A DNA stretch of 64,000 nt from Pseudonocardia oroxyli (GCF_900102195.1 NZ_FNBE01000001.1:463647-527646); one strand, 5' to 3'; shown: positions 42,821 through 52,225, counted from the first letter of the stretch. The notes: generated by a model not told the origin, from the sequence alone. A program made the numbers and translations.

Positions 42821-43392
42821 CCCGGCCGCCCGTCGCCCTGCGCACCGCCGCACTCGAACAGCTCCTCACCGAGCGCGGACTCGTGGACCCCGCGGTGATG
42901 GACCGCTTCATCGCCACCTACGAGACGGCGGTGGGTCCGCTCAACGGGGCCAAGGTCGTCGCCAGGGCGTGGACCGACCCGGCGTACCGCGAGCGGCTGC
43001 TCGCCGACGGCACCGCGGCGATCGCGGAGCTCGGGTTCTCCGGGCCGCAGGGCGAGCACATCGTGGTCGTCGAGAACACCCCGACGCGGCACAACGTCGT
43101 CGTCTGCACGCTGTGCTCCTGCTACCCGTGGCCGGTCCTCGGGCTGCCGCCGTCCTGGTACAAGGACCCGGCCTACCGCGCCCGCGTGGTCCGGGAGCCC
43201 CGCAAGGTGCTGCGCGAGATGGGCCTCGACCTGCCCGCGGACGTCCAGATCACCGTCCGCGACTCCAGCGCGGAGGTCCGGTGGCTGGTCCTGCCGGAGC
43301 GCCCGGCCGGCACCGAGTCGCTGTCCGAGGAGGACCTGGTCGGGCTGGTCACGCGGGACGCGATGGTGGGCGTGGCGAAGGTGGCGCCGTGA
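42817..43392 (+). CDS. nthA: Nitrile hydratase alpha subunit, cobalt type
   Basis: 191 residues. The metal-binding claw is VCTLCSC at 96-102 (C97, C100, C102), and Thr at the second position with Tyr after the last Cys marks the low-spin Co(III) class. C100 and C102 are expected to be oxidised to sulfinic and sulfenic acids. [19 protein letters not shown] near 112-130 is also characteristic. ATG overlaps the beta stop, and its own stop overlaps the accessory gene as GTGA. No amidase gene follows to use the amide product. Confidence 0.95.
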   Translation: MTRPPVALRTAALEQLLTERGLVDPAVMDRFIATYETAVGPLNGAKVVARAWTDPAYRERLLADGTAAIAELGFSGPQGEHIVVVENTPTRHNVVVCTLCSCYPWPVLGLPPSWYKDPAYRARVVREPRKVLREMGLDLPADVQITVRDSSAEVRWLVLPERPAGTESLSEEDLVGLVTRDAMVGVAKVAP

Positions 43393-43682
43393 CCCTCCCG
43401 GTCGACGGCCCGGCCGCGCCCCCGCGCAGCAACGGCGAGCTGGACTTCGCCGAGCCCTGGGAGAGCCGCGCCTTCGGCATGGCCGTCACCCTGCACGACG
43501 CGGGCGCGTTCACCTGGGAGGCCTTCCAGGCGGCCCTGGTCGCGCGGATCGCGGCGAGCACCGGCGAGTGGAGCTACTACCGCGAGTGGCTGGCCGCGCT
43601 GGAGGACGTGCTCGCCGACACGGTCACCCCCGAGGAGATCGACACCCGCGCCGAGATCCTCGCCCACCGCCACGACCACTGA
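43389..43682 (+). CDS. Nitrile hydratase accessory (cobalt activator) protein
   Basis: 97 residues from the GTG overlapping the alpha stop. It resembles the N-terminal arm of the beta subunit ([35 protein letters not shown]), as do the NhlE/P14K/NhhG-type activators that swap oxidised, cobalt-loaded alpha subunit into the enzyme. A third gene of this type is expected for a functional cobalt enzyme. Followed by a copy of the palindromic repeat. Confidence 0.88.
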   Translation: MTLPVDGPAAPPRSNGELDFAEPWESRAFGMAVTLHDAGAFTWEAFQAALVARIAASTGEWSYYREWLAALEDVLADTVTPEEIDTRAEILAHRHDH

Positions 43683-43694
43683 CCCGACCACGAC

Positions 43695-43736
43695 CGTGAG
43701 CGGCGATCGTCGCTGGAGCGACTATCGCCGCTCACG
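43695..43736. repeat. Palindromic intergenic repeat, copy 5
   Basis: Arms CGTGAGCGGCGATCGTCGC and GCGACTATCGCCGCTCACG, with one mismatch (C opposite A in the arms). Lies between the nitrile hydratase operon and the convergent aldo/keto reductase, whose RERR tail and TAG stop it encodes. Confidence 0.95.
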
Positions 43737-44756
43737 GGTTCCGACCAGGGGCGGGTTGAGCGCCGCGAACGCCTCCTGCCGCTCGTAGGGGAAGTGCGGG
43801 TAGGGCGCCGGGCGGTGGCTCGTGCGGTCGAGCAGCGCGAGGTGCTCGGGCTCCAGGGTCCAGCCCACCGCGCCCAGGTTCTGCTCGAGCTGGACGACGT
43901 CTCGGGCCCCGATGATCACCGAGCCGACCGTCGGCCGGGTGGTCAGCCAGTTCAGCGCGATCTGCGGGACGGACCGGCCGGTCTCCGCGGCGACCTGGTC
44001 CAGCGCGTCGACCACGGCGAAGAGCAGGTCGTCCGCCACCGGCGGGCCCGCCGCGGCGGTCGCGTGCAACCGGCTCCCGGGCGGGATCGGTGCGCCGCGG
44101 CGGATCCGGCCGGTCAGCCGTCCCCACCCCAGCGGGCTCCACACCATCGCCCCGACGCCCTCGGCGGCGCCGAGCGGCATCAGGTCCCACTCGTAGTCCC
44201 GCCCGACGAGCGAGTAGTAGACCTGGTGCGACACGTACCGCGGCCACCCGTGCCGGTCCGCCAGGTCCAGCGAGCGCTGCAGCGCCCAGCCGGGGAAGTT
44301 CGAGACCCCGACGTAGCGGACCTTCCCCGCCCGGACGAGGTCGTCCAGGGTGGACAGAACCTCCTCGGCGGGGGTGGCCGCGTCGAGGGCGTGCAGGTGG
44401 AACAGGTCGATGTGGTCGGTGTCGAGCCTGGTCAGCGCCCTGTCGACGGCGGTGAGCAGGGCGCTGCGCGAGGTTCCGCCCGCCAGCCCCGCCTTCGTGG
44501 AGATCAGCACCTCGTCCCGGCGACCCTTCACCGCGGCGCCCAGGACCTCCTCGGAGGCGCCGTCGGAGTAGACGTCCGCGGTGTCGAACAGGGTGACGCC
44601 CGCGGCGACGCACCGGGCCACGATCTCCCGCGCCTGCGCGACGTCCGTGCTGCCCCACGCACCGAACAGCTCGCCGCGCCCACCGAACGTGCCGGCGCCG
44701 AAGCCGAGTGCGGGCACCCGCAGGCCGCTGCGACCGAGACTCCTTAACGGTTCCAT
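43722..44756 (-). CDS. Aldo/keto reductase (probable)
   Basis: 344 residues, TIM-barrel AKR. Catalytic tetrad candidates: D in FDTADVYSDG (near 58-67, Y being the acid), K in VLISTKAGL near 88 and H in IDLFHLHALD near 121. VGVSNFPGW near 152 and IIGARDV near 293 bind NADPH. Role in carbonyl detoxification, substrate unknown. The -10 box TATAAC is 6 nt before the ATG and is covered by an operator, so the divergent TetR at 44803 likely represses it. C-terminal RERR comes from the palindromic repeat. Confidence 0.92.
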   Translation of the reverse strand: MEPLRSLGRSGLRVPALGFGAGTFGGRGELFGAWGSTDVAQAREIVARCVAAGVTLFDTADVYSDGASEEVLGAAVKGRRDEVLISTKAGLAGGTSRSALLTAVDRALTRLDTDHIDLFHLHALDAATPAEEVLSTLDDLVRAGKVRYVGVSNFPGWALQRSLDLADRHGWPRYVSHQVYYSLVGRDYEWDLMPLGAAEGVGAMVWSPLGWGRLTGRIRRGAPIPPGSRLHATAAAGPPVADDLLFAVVDALDQVAAETGRSVPQIALNWLTTRPTVGSVIIGARDVVQLEQNLGAVGWTLEPEHLALLDRTSHRPAPYPHFPYERQEAFAALNPPLVGTRERR

Positions 44757-44791
44757 GGTTCCGTTATAGCAAACGGGACCGTTGTTCCGTT
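44746..44791. promoter_or_regulatory. Two AACGG-N10-CCGTT operators between AKR and TetR
   Basis: Operator 1 (44746-44765) covers the AKR start codon and its -10 box TATAAC (44763-44768 read on minus). Operator 2 (44772-44791) abuts the TetR -10 box TAGTCT (44791-44796), which is 6 nt before the TetR ATG. Identical arms and identical 10-bp spacing in both copies. Confidence 0.8.
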
Positions 44792-44802
44792 AGTCTGCGG
44801 GC

Positions 44803-45393
44803 ATGACGATGGCCAGACCGGGCGGACGGACGGCGCGGGTGCGCGCGGCGGTGGTCCGCGCGGTCGGGGACGCGCTGGTGGAGCACGGGCTCGCAGGCGT
44901 GGACCTGGCGGACGTCGCGCGGCGGGCCGGCGTGGGCAAGACGACGGTGTACCGGCGCTGGGGCACCGTGGCCGCGGCCGTCGCCGAGCTGGTCGACGAC
45001 ATGGTGGAGACCTCGGTGCCGCGGGCCGCCACCGGCGACCTGGAGTCCGACCTGCGGGCGAACGCCGAGCTGGTGCGCTCCACCCTCGCCGATCCCCGCC
45101 AGGGCCGGTTGCTGACGGCGTTGATCGGCGCGGCCCGCGCGGACGAACGGACGGCGGCGGCGCTGCGCCGGTTCTACGACGCGCGGGTGCGCGAGTGGGA
45201 GCCGTGCGTGGCCGAGGCGGTCTCCCGCGGTGAGCTGCCCGCGGGCACGGACCCGGCCGAGGTGGTCCGGGCGGTCTCGGCGCCCCTGTACTACCGGCTC
45301 CTGACGCACGGCGAGCTCCCGACCGAGGCCGCCCGCGACCGCGCCGTGGCCGCGGCCCTCGCCGCGGCCCGGGCGGGCGTGTACGTGGTCTGA
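44803..45393 (+). CDS. TetR-family repressor
   Basis: 196 residues. HTH at about 20-60: ALVEHGLAGVDLADVARRAG and GVGKTTVYRRWGTVAAAVAEL in overlapping parts. The W in YRRWG and the C-terminal helices match the TetR_C_16-like group. Leaderless start at ATG 44803 (TAGTCT, 6 nt). Two operators identical in form lie between it and the AKR gene, indicating autorepression and co-regulation. Only 3 bases separate its stop from that of convergent pntB. Confidence 0.9.
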   Translation: MTMARPGGRTARVRAAVVRAVGDALVEHGLAGVDLADVARRAGVGKTTVYRRWGTVAAAVAELVDDMVETSVPRAATGDLESDLRANAELVRSTLADPRQGRLLTALIGAARADERTAAALRRFYDARVREWEPCVAEAVSRGELPAGTDPAEVVRAVSAPLYYRLLTHGELPTEAARDRAVAAALAAARAGVYVV

Positions 45394-45396
45394 GGA

Positions 45397-46800
45397 CTAC
45401 CGGCTGGGCACCGGCAGCGCGGCGAGGATGTCCTGGACCCGCTCCTTGGCGTCTCCGAAGAGCATCTGGGTGTTCTCCCGGAAGAACAGCGGGTTCTGCA
45501 CCCCGGCGTACCCGGTGGCCATGGACCGCTTGAACACGATCACGTCCTTGGCCTCCCACACCTTCAGCACCGGCATGCCGGCGATGGGCGAGCCCGGGTC
45601 CTCCGACGCGGCCGGGTTGACCGTGTCGTTCGCCCCGATGACCAGCACGACGTCCGTCGCGGCGAGGTCGTCGTTGATCTCGTCCATCTCCAGGACGATG
45701 TCGTAGGGCACCTGGGCCTCGGCGAGCAGCACGTTCATGTGCCCCGGGAGCCGGCCGGCGACCGGGTGGACCCCGAACCGCACCTCGACGCCTGCGTCCC
45801 GGAGCTTGCGGGTCAGCTCGGCGACCGGGTACTGGGCCTGGGCCACCGCCATGCCGTAGCCGGGGGTGATCACCACGCTGGAGGCGTTCGCCAGCAGCTC
45901 GGCGACCCCGTCGGCCGTGACCTCGCGGTGCTCGCCCTCCACCGCCGCGGCCGTCGAGGACGTGGCGCCGAACCCGCCCGCGATCACCGAGAGGAACGAC
46001 CGGTTCATCGCCTTGCACATGATGTAGGACAGGTACGCACCGGACGAGCCGACGAGCGCCCCGGTGATGATCAGCAGGTCGTTGCCCAGCAGGAAGCCGG
46101 ACGCCGCCGCCGCCCACCCCGAGTACGAGTTGAGCATCGACACCACGACCGGCATGTCCCCGCCGCCGATCGACGCCACCAGGTGCAGGCCCAGCAGCAG
46201 CGCCACCACGGTGAGCACGGCCAGGATCCAGAGCGCGGGAGTGATCACGAACCAGACCGTGAGCGCGGCGAACACGACCAGGGCGCCCAGGTTCAGGGCG
46301 TTCTTGCCCGGCAGCATCAGCGGCGCGGACGCGATCTTCGCCGACAGCTTCAGGTAGGCGATGATCGACCCGGTGAAGGTCACCGCGCCGATGAACACCC
46401 CGATGGCGACCTCGCCGTGGTGGATGCCCAGCAGCGAGCCCGCCAGCTGCAGGTGCCCGGACTCCACCTCCAGGTAGCCGTTCCAGCCCACGAGCACCGC
46501 GGCGAGCCCGACGAAGGAGTGCATCAGCGCGATCAGCTCGGGCATCCCCGTCATCTCGACGACGCGGGCCCGCCAGAGCCCGATGGCCGCGCCGAGGACC
46601 AGGGCGACCAGCAGCAGCGCGATGCCCAACGCGGACGCGCTGCTCAGCGCGACGATCGCGGTGGCCACGAGGGCGATGGTCATGCCGGCGATGCCGAACA
46701 GCACCCCGGAGCGGGAGGTCTCGTGCCGCGACAGCCCGGCCAGGGAGATCACGAACAGCAGGGCGGCGATCAGGTACGCCGCAGTGGTCCACGTCTGCAT
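45397..46800 (-). CDS. pntB: NAD(P) transhydrogenase subunit beta
   Basis: 467 residues. Nine or so membrane helices (about 1-270), including [20 protein letters not shown], form the proton channel. The C-terminal domain III (about 290-467) binds NADP(H): [54 protein letters not shown]. It uses the proton gradient to reduce NADP+ with NADH, supplying NADPH. ATG preceded by GAGGAC just past the pntA stop. Confidence 0.96.
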   Translation of the reverse strand: MQTWTTAAYLIAALLFVISLAGLSRHETSRSGVLFGIAGMTIALVATAIVALSSASALGIALLLVALVLGAAIGLWRARVVEMTGMPELIALMHSFVGLAAVLVGWNGYLEVESGHLQLAGSLLGIHHGEVAIGVFIGAVTFTGSIIAYLKLSAKIASAPLMLPGKNALNLGALVVFAALTVWFVITPALWILAVLTVVALLLGLHLVASIGGGDMPVVVSMLNSYSGWAAAASGFLLGNDLLIITGALVGSSGAYLSYIMCKAMNRSFLSVIAGGFGATSSTAAAVEGEHREVTADGVAELLANASSVVITPGYGMAVAQAQYPVAELTRKLRDAGVEVRFGVHPVAGRLPGHMNVLLAEAQVPYDIVLEMDEINDDLAATDVVLVIGANDTVNPAASEDPGSPIAGMPVLKVWEAKDVIVFKRSMATGYAGVQNPLFFRENTQMLFGDAKERVQDILAALPVPSR

Positions 46801-46804
46801 GTCC

Positions 46805-48367
46805 TCAGCTCCTCGTGAACATCTGCAGCATGCGGCGGGTCACCGCGAAGCCACCGACGATGTTGATCGACGCCAGCAGCGTCGCGACGGCGGCCAGGGC
46901 GATGACCAGCCCGTTGCCGCCCGTGCCGAGCTGCAGGATCGCGCCGACGACGATGATCCCGGAGATCGCGTTCGTCACCGACATCAGCGGCGTGTGCAAC
47001 GCGTGGTGCACGTTGCCGATGACGTAGAAGCCGATCACGATCGCCAGCACGAACACCGTGAGGTGCCCGGCGAGCTCCGGGGGCGCGAACGCCGTGACCA
47101 GGAACAACGCCACCGCGCCGAGCACCCCGGGCAGGGCCCGCGCCAGCGGCGAGCGCTCCTTCTCCGGCTCCTTCTCCACCGGCGCCGCGGCAGGCTGCGC
47201 GGCCGGGGCCGCGCTCACCGACACCGGGGGCGGCGGCCACAACGTCTCCCCCGCGTGCGCCACCGTGATCCCCCGGACGACCGTGTCGTCCAGGTCCAGG
47301 ACCAGGTGCCCGTCCTTGCCCGGGGTCATCAGCTTGAGCAGGTTCAGCACGTTCGTGCCGTAGAGCTGCGAGGCCTGCGCGGGCAGCCGCGCGGCCAGGT
47401 CCGTGTAGCCGATGATCGTCACGCCGTGCTCGGTCGTGACGACCTCACCGGCCACCGAACCCTCGACGTTGCCGCCCTGCGCCGCGGCCATGTCCACGAT
47501 CACCGAACCCGGCCGCATCGACGCCACGTCCGCCGCCGTGATCAGCGTCGGCGCGGGGCGCCCCGGGATCAGCGCCGTGGTGATGATGATGTCGCACTCC
47601 GCGGCCTGCTCGGAGTAGATCTCCGCGGCCCGCTTGTCGTAGGCCTCGCTCGTCGCCTTCGCGTAGCCGTCGGTGGAGGCCTCCTGCTCCACCTCCACCG
47701 GCAGGTACTCACCGCCGAGCGACTTGACCTGGTCCGCGACCTCGGCCCGGGGGTCCGTGGCCCGCACCACCGCGCCCAGCGAGTTCGCCGCGGCGATCGC
47801 CGCGAGCCCCGCGACGCCGGCGCCCGCCACCAGCACCTTCGCCGGCGGCACCTTCCCCGCCGCGGTGACCTGCCCGGTGAAGAACCGGCCGAACGCGTGC
47901 GCCGCCTCGATCACCGCCCGGTAGCCGGCGATGTTCGCCATCGACGACAGCACGTCCATCGACTGGGCCCGCGAGATCCGCGGCACCGCGTCCATCGACA
48001 GCGCCGTCACCCCGGCCGCCGTGAGCGCCGCCGTGCGCTCCTCCTCGAACCGCGGCGCCAGCATCGCGATCAGCGTGGCCCCCGAGCGCAGCTGCGGGAT
48101 CTCGTCCGGCTGCGGCGCGTTCACCATCAGCACCACGTCCGCGTCCCACACCGGGCCCGCAACGACCTCCGCGCCCGCCTCGGCGTACGCCGCGTCCTCG
48201 AAGCCCGCGTGCGCGCCCGCGCCGGACTCCACCGCCACGGCGTAGCCCAGCCCGATCACCTTCGCGGTGGTCTCCGGCGACAGGGCGACCCGGGTCTCCC
48301 CCTTCGTCGACTCCGCGACCACGCCGACCCGCAGGGCCGGACCGGAGGTCTCCTCTGTGTCGCTCAT
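46805..48367 (-). CDS. pntA: NAD(P) transhydrogenase subunit alpha (fused AA+AB)
   Basis: 520 residues. Residues about 12-380 are the NAD(H)-binding domain I, like alanine dehydrogenase, with Rossmann motif GAGVAG at 182-187 and [18 protein letters not shown] after it. An Ala/Pro linker (about 395-415) leads to three or four membrane helices (about 425-515) homologous to PntAB. Many actinobacteria have these as separate genes; here they are one chain. ATG 48367 with GAGGAG upstream. Two-gene operon with pntB. Confidence 0.95.
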   Translation of the reverse strand: MSDTEETSGPALRVGVVAESTKGETRVALSPETTAKVIGLGYAVAVESGAGAHAGFEDAAYAEAGAEVVAGPVWDADVVLMVNAPQPDEIPQLRSGATLIAMLAPRFEEERTAALTAAGVTALSMDAVPRISRAQSMDVLSSMANIAGYRAVIEAAHAFGRFFTGQVTAAGKVPPAKVLVAGAGVAGLAAIAAANSLGAVVRATDPRAEVADQVKSLGGEYLPVEVEQEASTDGYAKATSEAYDKRAAEIYSEQAAECDIIITTALIPGRPAPTLITAADVASMRPGSVIVDMAAAQGGNVEGSVAGEVVTTEHGVTIIGYTDLAARLPAQASQLYGTNVLNLLKLMTPGKDGHLVLDLDDTVVRGITVAHAGETLWPPPPVSVSAAPAAQPAAAPVEKEPEKERSPLARALPGVLGAVALFLVTAFAPPELAGHLTVFVLAIVIGFYVIGNVHHALHTPLMSVTNAISGIIVVGAILQLGTGGNGLVIALAAVATLLASINIVGGFAVTRRMLQMFTRS

Positions 48368-48655
48368 GCACTCTCCTCGGGATACGGCACCGTCGTCGAT
48401 CGTGGAGGGCGGTCAGCGGGGCTCGCCGATCGGTGGAACGACGGCCGCTCGCCGAGATGGCGGCGGGTGGCCGCCGGGCGTGATTGACAAAGTTAACGCA
48501 CGGCCCGGACCGTTCCGTGACGATCCCATCACACCCGAGGGGGTGCCGGCGGGTCGGGCCGGCCGTCCGGTCGGGCTCCGACCTGCCCCTGCGGCGCCCG
48601 CCCCGTTCTCGTCGCCCCGTTCTCGTGTCCCGTGTCCGGACACTAGGCTCCTCGG

Positions 48656-49426
48656 GTGGCTCACTCCCCCGACCGCACCGCCGCGGCCGTCTGGGCGGCG
48701 TGGGCGGCGGGCGACCGGCTCGCGGCCCTGACCCCCGACCTGCGCCCCGCGGACCTCGCGGAGGGCTACGCGGCCCAACAGCGGCTCGGCGACCTCGCCG
48801 GTGCCCGGTACGGCTGGAAGATCGCCGCGACCTCGGCCGCGGGGCAGGCCCACATCGGCGTCGACCGGCCGCTGCCGGGTCCGCTGTTCGCCCGCTTCCG
48901 ACGCGAGCCGGGTGCCGTGCTCTCGGCCGCCGCGCTGCACATGCGGGTCGTCGAGGCCGAGTTCGCGCTGGTCCTGGGCCGCGACCTGGGCCCGGACCCC
49001 ACCCCGGAGCAGGTGGTCGACGCCGTCTCGGCCCTGCACCTCGCCGTCGAGATCCCCGACTCGCGGTTCACCGGGTTCGCCCGGGTCGGCGGCCCGACCC
49101 TGCTCGCCGACGCCGCGTGCGCCGGGTTCTTCGTCCTGGGCCCGGAGGTGCCGCGCGCGGCCCTGCACGACCTGGACCGCCGCCCGACCCGGATCGAGGT
49201 CAACGGGGTGGAGGCGGGCACGGGCGGCGGCGCCGCAGTGCTGGGCGGCCCGCTGCTCGCCCTCGCCCGGCTCGCGACCGTGCTGCACGGGTTCGGGGCG
49301 GGCCTGCGCGCGGGCGAGGTCGTCACCACCGGCACCACGACCCCGCCCCCGGTCGTCGGCCCGGGTGACGAGGTCCGTGCCGACTTCGGCGAGCTCGGCG
49401 AGGTGCGGCTGTCGTTCGGCCCCTGA
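48656..49426 (+). CDS. 2-keto-4-pentenoate hydratase / fumarylacetoacetate hydrolase-family protein
   Basis: 256 residues from GTG 48656. Matches the MhpD/2-oxopent-4-enoate hydratase branch: GWKIAATSAAGQAHIGVDRP near 53-72, VEAEFALVLGRDL (metal-binding Glu residues) near 100 and LHLAVEIPDSRF with the third acidic ligand near 133-144. It hydrates or decarboxylates oxo-dienoates after meta-cleavage of catechols. No meta-cleavage operon adjoins, so the substrate is open. Leaderless: TAGGCT 6 nt before the GTG. The 288-bp gap upstream to pntA holds nothing else I recognise. Confidence 0.83.
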   Translation: MAHSPDRTAAAVWAAWAAGDRLAALTPDLRPADLAEGYAAQQRLGDLAGARYGWKIAATSAAGQAHIGVDRPLPGPLFARFRREPGAVLSAAALHMRVVEAEFALVLGRDLGPDPTPEQVVDAVSALHLAVEIPDSRFTGFARVGGPTLLADAACAGFFVLGPEVPRAALHDLDRRPTRIEVNGVEAGTGGGAAVLGGPLLALARLATVLHGFGAGLRAGEVVTTGTTTPPPVVGPGDEVRADFGELGEVRLSFGP

Positions 49427-49441
49427 CGAGGCCCGGCGGGC

Positions 49442-49711
49442 TCAGCCCAGGCGGCGGTGGTTGGCGCGGACCCGACGATGGACCGGGGTGAGGATGCTCG
49501 TCGCCGCACCCGCCGCGGCGAACGGCAGCGCCGCGGTCGTCTGGGCGGCCGCGACGACCTTCTCCCCCACCATCCGCCCCAGCTCGCGGCGGGTGCGGGG
49601 GGTGGGCGGCCAGCCACCGCGGACCACCCGCACGGTCCGCCGGGCGATCACCTGCGGCGCCCACCAGACGATCTCGCCGGCCATCACGAACGGTCGCGCC
49701 AGGCTCTTCAC
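49442..49711 (-). CDS. Small basic protein, unknown function (89 aa)
   Basis: Not recognised. 89 residues, Arg-rich, with weakly hydrophobic segments (VMAGEIVWWAPQVIA and ALPFAAAGAATSIL) that could associate with membrane. GTG start 6 nt after TAGGCT on the minus strand, giving the same leaderless promoter geometry as neighbouring genes, which supports it being expressed. Downstream end faces the FAH-family gene. Confidence 0.5.
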   Translation of the reverse strand: MKSLARPFVMAGEIVWWAPQVIARRTVRVVRGGWPPTPRTRRELGRMVGEKVVAAAQTTAALPFAAAGAATSILTPVHRRVRANHRRLG

Positions 49712-49736
49712 ACCCCGAGCCTACGGACCCCCACCA

Positions 49737-49784
49737 CCCCGTGAGTGGCGATGGTCGCCAGAGCGACTATCGCCACTCACGGGG
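49737..49784. repeat. Palindromic intergenic repeat, copy 6 (compensatory variant)
   Basis: As copy 2 (CCCC/GGGG ends, CAGA loop side) but GTGAGTGGCG replaces GTGAGCGGCG and CGCCACTCAC replaces CGCCGCTCAC. Both arms changed so that the pair stays Watson-Crick (C-G to T-A). It lies 24 bases beyond the paaE stop, between two minus-strand genes. Confidence 0.95.
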
Positions 49785-49807
49785 TCTGACCAGGGGGGAC
49801 GGGGCGG

Positions 49808-50839
49808 CTAGGCGTCGAAGTCGACCGTGACCTGCGCGGAGACCGGCAGGGTCTGGCAGGTGAGGACGTAGCCCTTCGCGACCTCGTCCTCCTCCAGGGC
49901 GAAGTTGCGGCGCATGGTGACCTCGCCGGAGACGACCTTGGCCCGGCAGGTGCCGCAGACCCCGCCCTTGCAGGCGAACGGCAGGTCGCCGCGGACCTTC
50001 TGCGCGGCGTCGAGCACGGACTCGTCCCGGGGCAGGACGAGCTCGGTGGTCCGGCCGTTCAGCACGACCGTGACCTGCGCGCCGTCCACGACCTCCGCGG
50101 TGGGGCGGCGCAGCTCGGGCGGCGGCTCGTCGACGTAGAACAGCTCGCGGTGCACCCGGGCGCGGTCGACGCCCAGCTCGCCGAGCACGGCGACGGCGGC
50201 GTCGGTCATGCCGAGCGGGCCGCACAGCCACCAGTGGTCCACGCCCTCGACGTCGACCAACGCGCCGAGCAGGGTCCGCAGGCGGTCGGCGTCCAGCCTG
50301 CCGTTGAAGACGTCCGCCTCGGTGGGCTCGCGGGACAGGACGTTGAGCAGGTGCAGGCGCGGGCCGTGGGCGTTCTTGAGGTCGGCGATCTCCTCGGTGA
50401 ACATCACGGTGTCGGTGCGGCGGTTGCCGTAGATCAGCGTGACCCGGGTGTCCGGGTGCGCCGCCAGCAGGGACGCCGCGATGGACAGCACCGGCGTGAT
50501 GCCCGAGCCCGCGGCGATCAGCCCGTGGTGCGTGCCCGCGGCGAGCTCGGGGGTGAAGGAGCCCGCGGGCGGGCCGACCTCGACCTCGTCCCCCACCGCG
50601 AGCCGATCGACGAGCCACTCGGAGAACAGCCCGCCGTCCACCCGGCGCACGCCGACCCGCGGCGCCGCACCGACCGGGGCGCAGATCGAGTACGAGCGCC
50701 GCTCACCGTCACGTTGCAGCGTCAGGAACTGCCCGGGCCGGAAGTCGTAGAGCGGGCGCAGGTCCTCCGGGACGTCGAAGGTCACGGCCACGGCGTCCTC
50801 ACACAGCCGCTCGACCTCCGCCACCCGCAGCGGGTGCAT
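49808..50839 (-). CDS. paaE: Phenylacetyl-CoA 1,2-epoxidase reductase subunit
   Basis: 343 residues. An N-terminal FAD/NADPH reductase domain (about 1-235) carries RSYSICAP (flavin), GSGITPVLSIAASLL (NADPH) and LCGPLGMTDA. A C-terminal plant-type ferredoxin domain has 2Fe-2S ligands C290, C295, C298 and C328 (ACKGGVCGTC). It feeds electrons to the PaaAC diiron oxygenase. Last gene of paaABCDE. Confidence 0.95.
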   Translation of the reverse strand: MHPLRVAEVERLCEDAVAVTFDVPEDLRPLYDFRPGQFLTLQRDGERRSYSICAPVGAAPRVGVRRVDGGLFSEWLVDRLAVGDEVEVGPPAGSFTPELAAGTHHGLIAAGSGITPVLSIAASLLAAHPDTRVTLIYGNRRTDTVMFTEEIADLKNAHGPRLHLLNVLSREPTEADVFNGRLDADRLRTLLGALVDVEGVDHWWLCGPLGMTDAAVAVLGELGVDRARVHRELFYVDEPPPELRRPTAEVVDGAQVTVVLNGRTTELVLPRDESVLDAAQKVRGDLPFACKGGVCGTCRAKVVSGEVTMRRNFALEEDEVAKGYVLTCQTLPVSAQVTVDFDA

Positions 50840-50840
50840 C

Positions 50841-51305
50841 TCAGATCTCCTTCATGTGTTCGAAGGGCTCGCGGCAGGCCGGGCAGCGGCGCAGCGCCGT
50901 GCAGGCCGTGGGCCCGAAGCGGGAGAGCTCCTCGGTCACCGGCTCCCCGCACCGCGGGCACCGCACGCGCGGGGCCGTCAGCAGCAGCGGGACCGGTCCG
51001 CGCGGGGCGGACCCGGGGGGTGCGATCCCGGCCTCCGCGAGCTTGCGCCTGCCGGCCTCGCTGATCCAGTCCGTGCTCCAGGCGGGCGAGAGCACCGTGC
51101 GCACCTCGACCGGGCCGTACCCGGCCAGCGCCGCGCGGATGTCGTCCCGCATCACCTCGAGCGCCGGGCAGCCGGAGTAGGTCGGCGTGATCGTGACGAC
51201 GACGCCGTCCGCGGTCTCCTCGACCGACCGGATGACGCCCAGGTCGTCCAGGGTGAGCATCGGCATCTCGGGGTCGACGACCTGCGCGAGCGCGTCCCTC
51301 ACCAT
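50841..51305 (-). CDS. paaD: Phenylacetate degradation protein PaaD
   Basis: 154 residues from ATG 51305 (GTG 51302 also possible). N-terminal DUF59/MIP18-like domain (DALAQVVDPEMPMLTLDDLG, PTYSGCPALEVMRDDI), implicated in Fe-S or diiron maturation of the epoxidase. C-terminal zinc ribbon RCPRCGEP...RCPACREPFEHMKEI. Its start lies within the last codons of paaC and only 1 base separates its stop from the paaE ATG. Confidence 0.93.
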   Translation of the reverse strand: MVRDALAQVVDPEMPMLTLDDLGVIRSVEETADGVVVTITPTYSGCPALEVMRDDIRAALAGYGPVEVRTVLSPAWSTDWISEAGRRKLAEAGIAPPGSAPRGPVPLLLTAPRVRCPRCGEPVTEELSRFGPTACTALRRCPACREPFEHMKEI

Positions 51306-52225
51306 GTCGCCCCCTCGAACCGACGGGCCAGGCTCTGCAGCTCGTCGACGACCGGGCCCAGCTTCTCGGTGTGCAGTCCCTGCCGACCGCCCCGCCCGCC
51401 GACCGTGCCCATCGGCCGGGTCGTCGGCCGCAGCAGGGTCGCCCGGGTGAGCACCTGGTCGAGGACCTCCTCGACCTCCGCCCGGGTCTCGGCCGGGTCG
51501 ACGGCGACGCCCGCGCCGACCAGCCTGCGCTCCTCGTCCGAGGTGCGGAACAGCTCCTCGAGGAAGGCCCAGGCCCCGTCCAGCCCGGCCTGCATGCGCC
51601 GGTGGGACTCCGCGGTGCCGTCGCCGAGGCGCAGGGTCCACCGCACCGCGTAGTCGCGGTGGTAGGCCACCTCCTTGACGCCCTTGGCCGCGACCGCCGC
51701 GATCACCGGGTCCGCGCTGGACACGAGCCGGTGCAGCAGGGCCAGCCGCCAGGTGGAGAACAGCAGCAGGTGGGCGATGCAGCGGCCGAAGTCCAGGTCG
51801 TCCGGCTGCTCGACCAGCGCGACGTTGCGGAACTCGGACTCGACCCGGAAGTAGGCCAGCCGGTCCTCGGCAGCGGTGGAGCCTGCGGAACCGCCCTTGA
51901 TTCCGACACCGGTCAGGTGCCCGGCACGGGACAGCAGCACCCGGGCCTGGCCGAGCAGGTCCAGCGCGATGTTGGCGAGCGCGACCTCCTCCTCCAGCTC
52001 CGGCGCGTTGGCCACCCACTCGGAGAGGCGGTGCTGGTAGATCAAGGCGTCGTCGCCGAGCATGAGGCAGTACGCGGCCAGGTCGGCCGGGTCGACGCCC
52101 GCGGGGACCGGCGCGGAGATCTCCGCCGCCACGTCGTCGGTGAAGCCGGTGCCGAAGGCCCAGCGCGGATCGTCCTGCGCGGTGGTCTCGGACAGCGACT
52201 GGTAGGCGTTCGTCGGGTCGCTCAC
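51299..52225 (-). CDS. paaC: Phenylacetyl-CoA 1,2-epoxidase structural subunit PaaC
   Basis: 308 residues from the GTG that overlaps the paaB stop. Ferritin-like helical subunit that supports PaaA: LADYCLMLGDDALI-like segment (AAYCLMLGDDALIYQHRLSEW), EEEVALANIALDLLGQARVLL and KEVAYHRDYAVRWTLRLGDG. A 12-residue loop GIKGGSAGSTAA after LTGV seems to be a local insertion. It binds no catalytic iron in characterised complexes. Confidence 0.93.
   Translation of the reverse strand: MSDPTNAYQSLSETTAQDDPRWAFGTGFTDDVAAEISAPVPAGVDPADLAAYCLMLGDDALIYQHRLSEWVANAPELEEEVALANIALDLLGQARVLLSRAGHLTGVGIKGGSAGSTAAEDRLAYFRVESEFRNVALVEQPDDLDFGRCIAHLLLFSTWRLALLHRLVSSADPVIAAVAAKGVKEVAYHRDYAVRWTLRLGDGTAESHRRMQAGLDGAWAFLEELFRTSDEERRLVGAGVAVDPAETRAEVEEVLDQVLTRATLLRPTTRPMGTVGGRGGRQGLHTEKLGPVVDELQSLARRFEGATW

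Noticed and set aside
7730..49784. CRISPR array
   Set aside because: The repeats are dispersed singly over 42 kb without spacers or cas genes.
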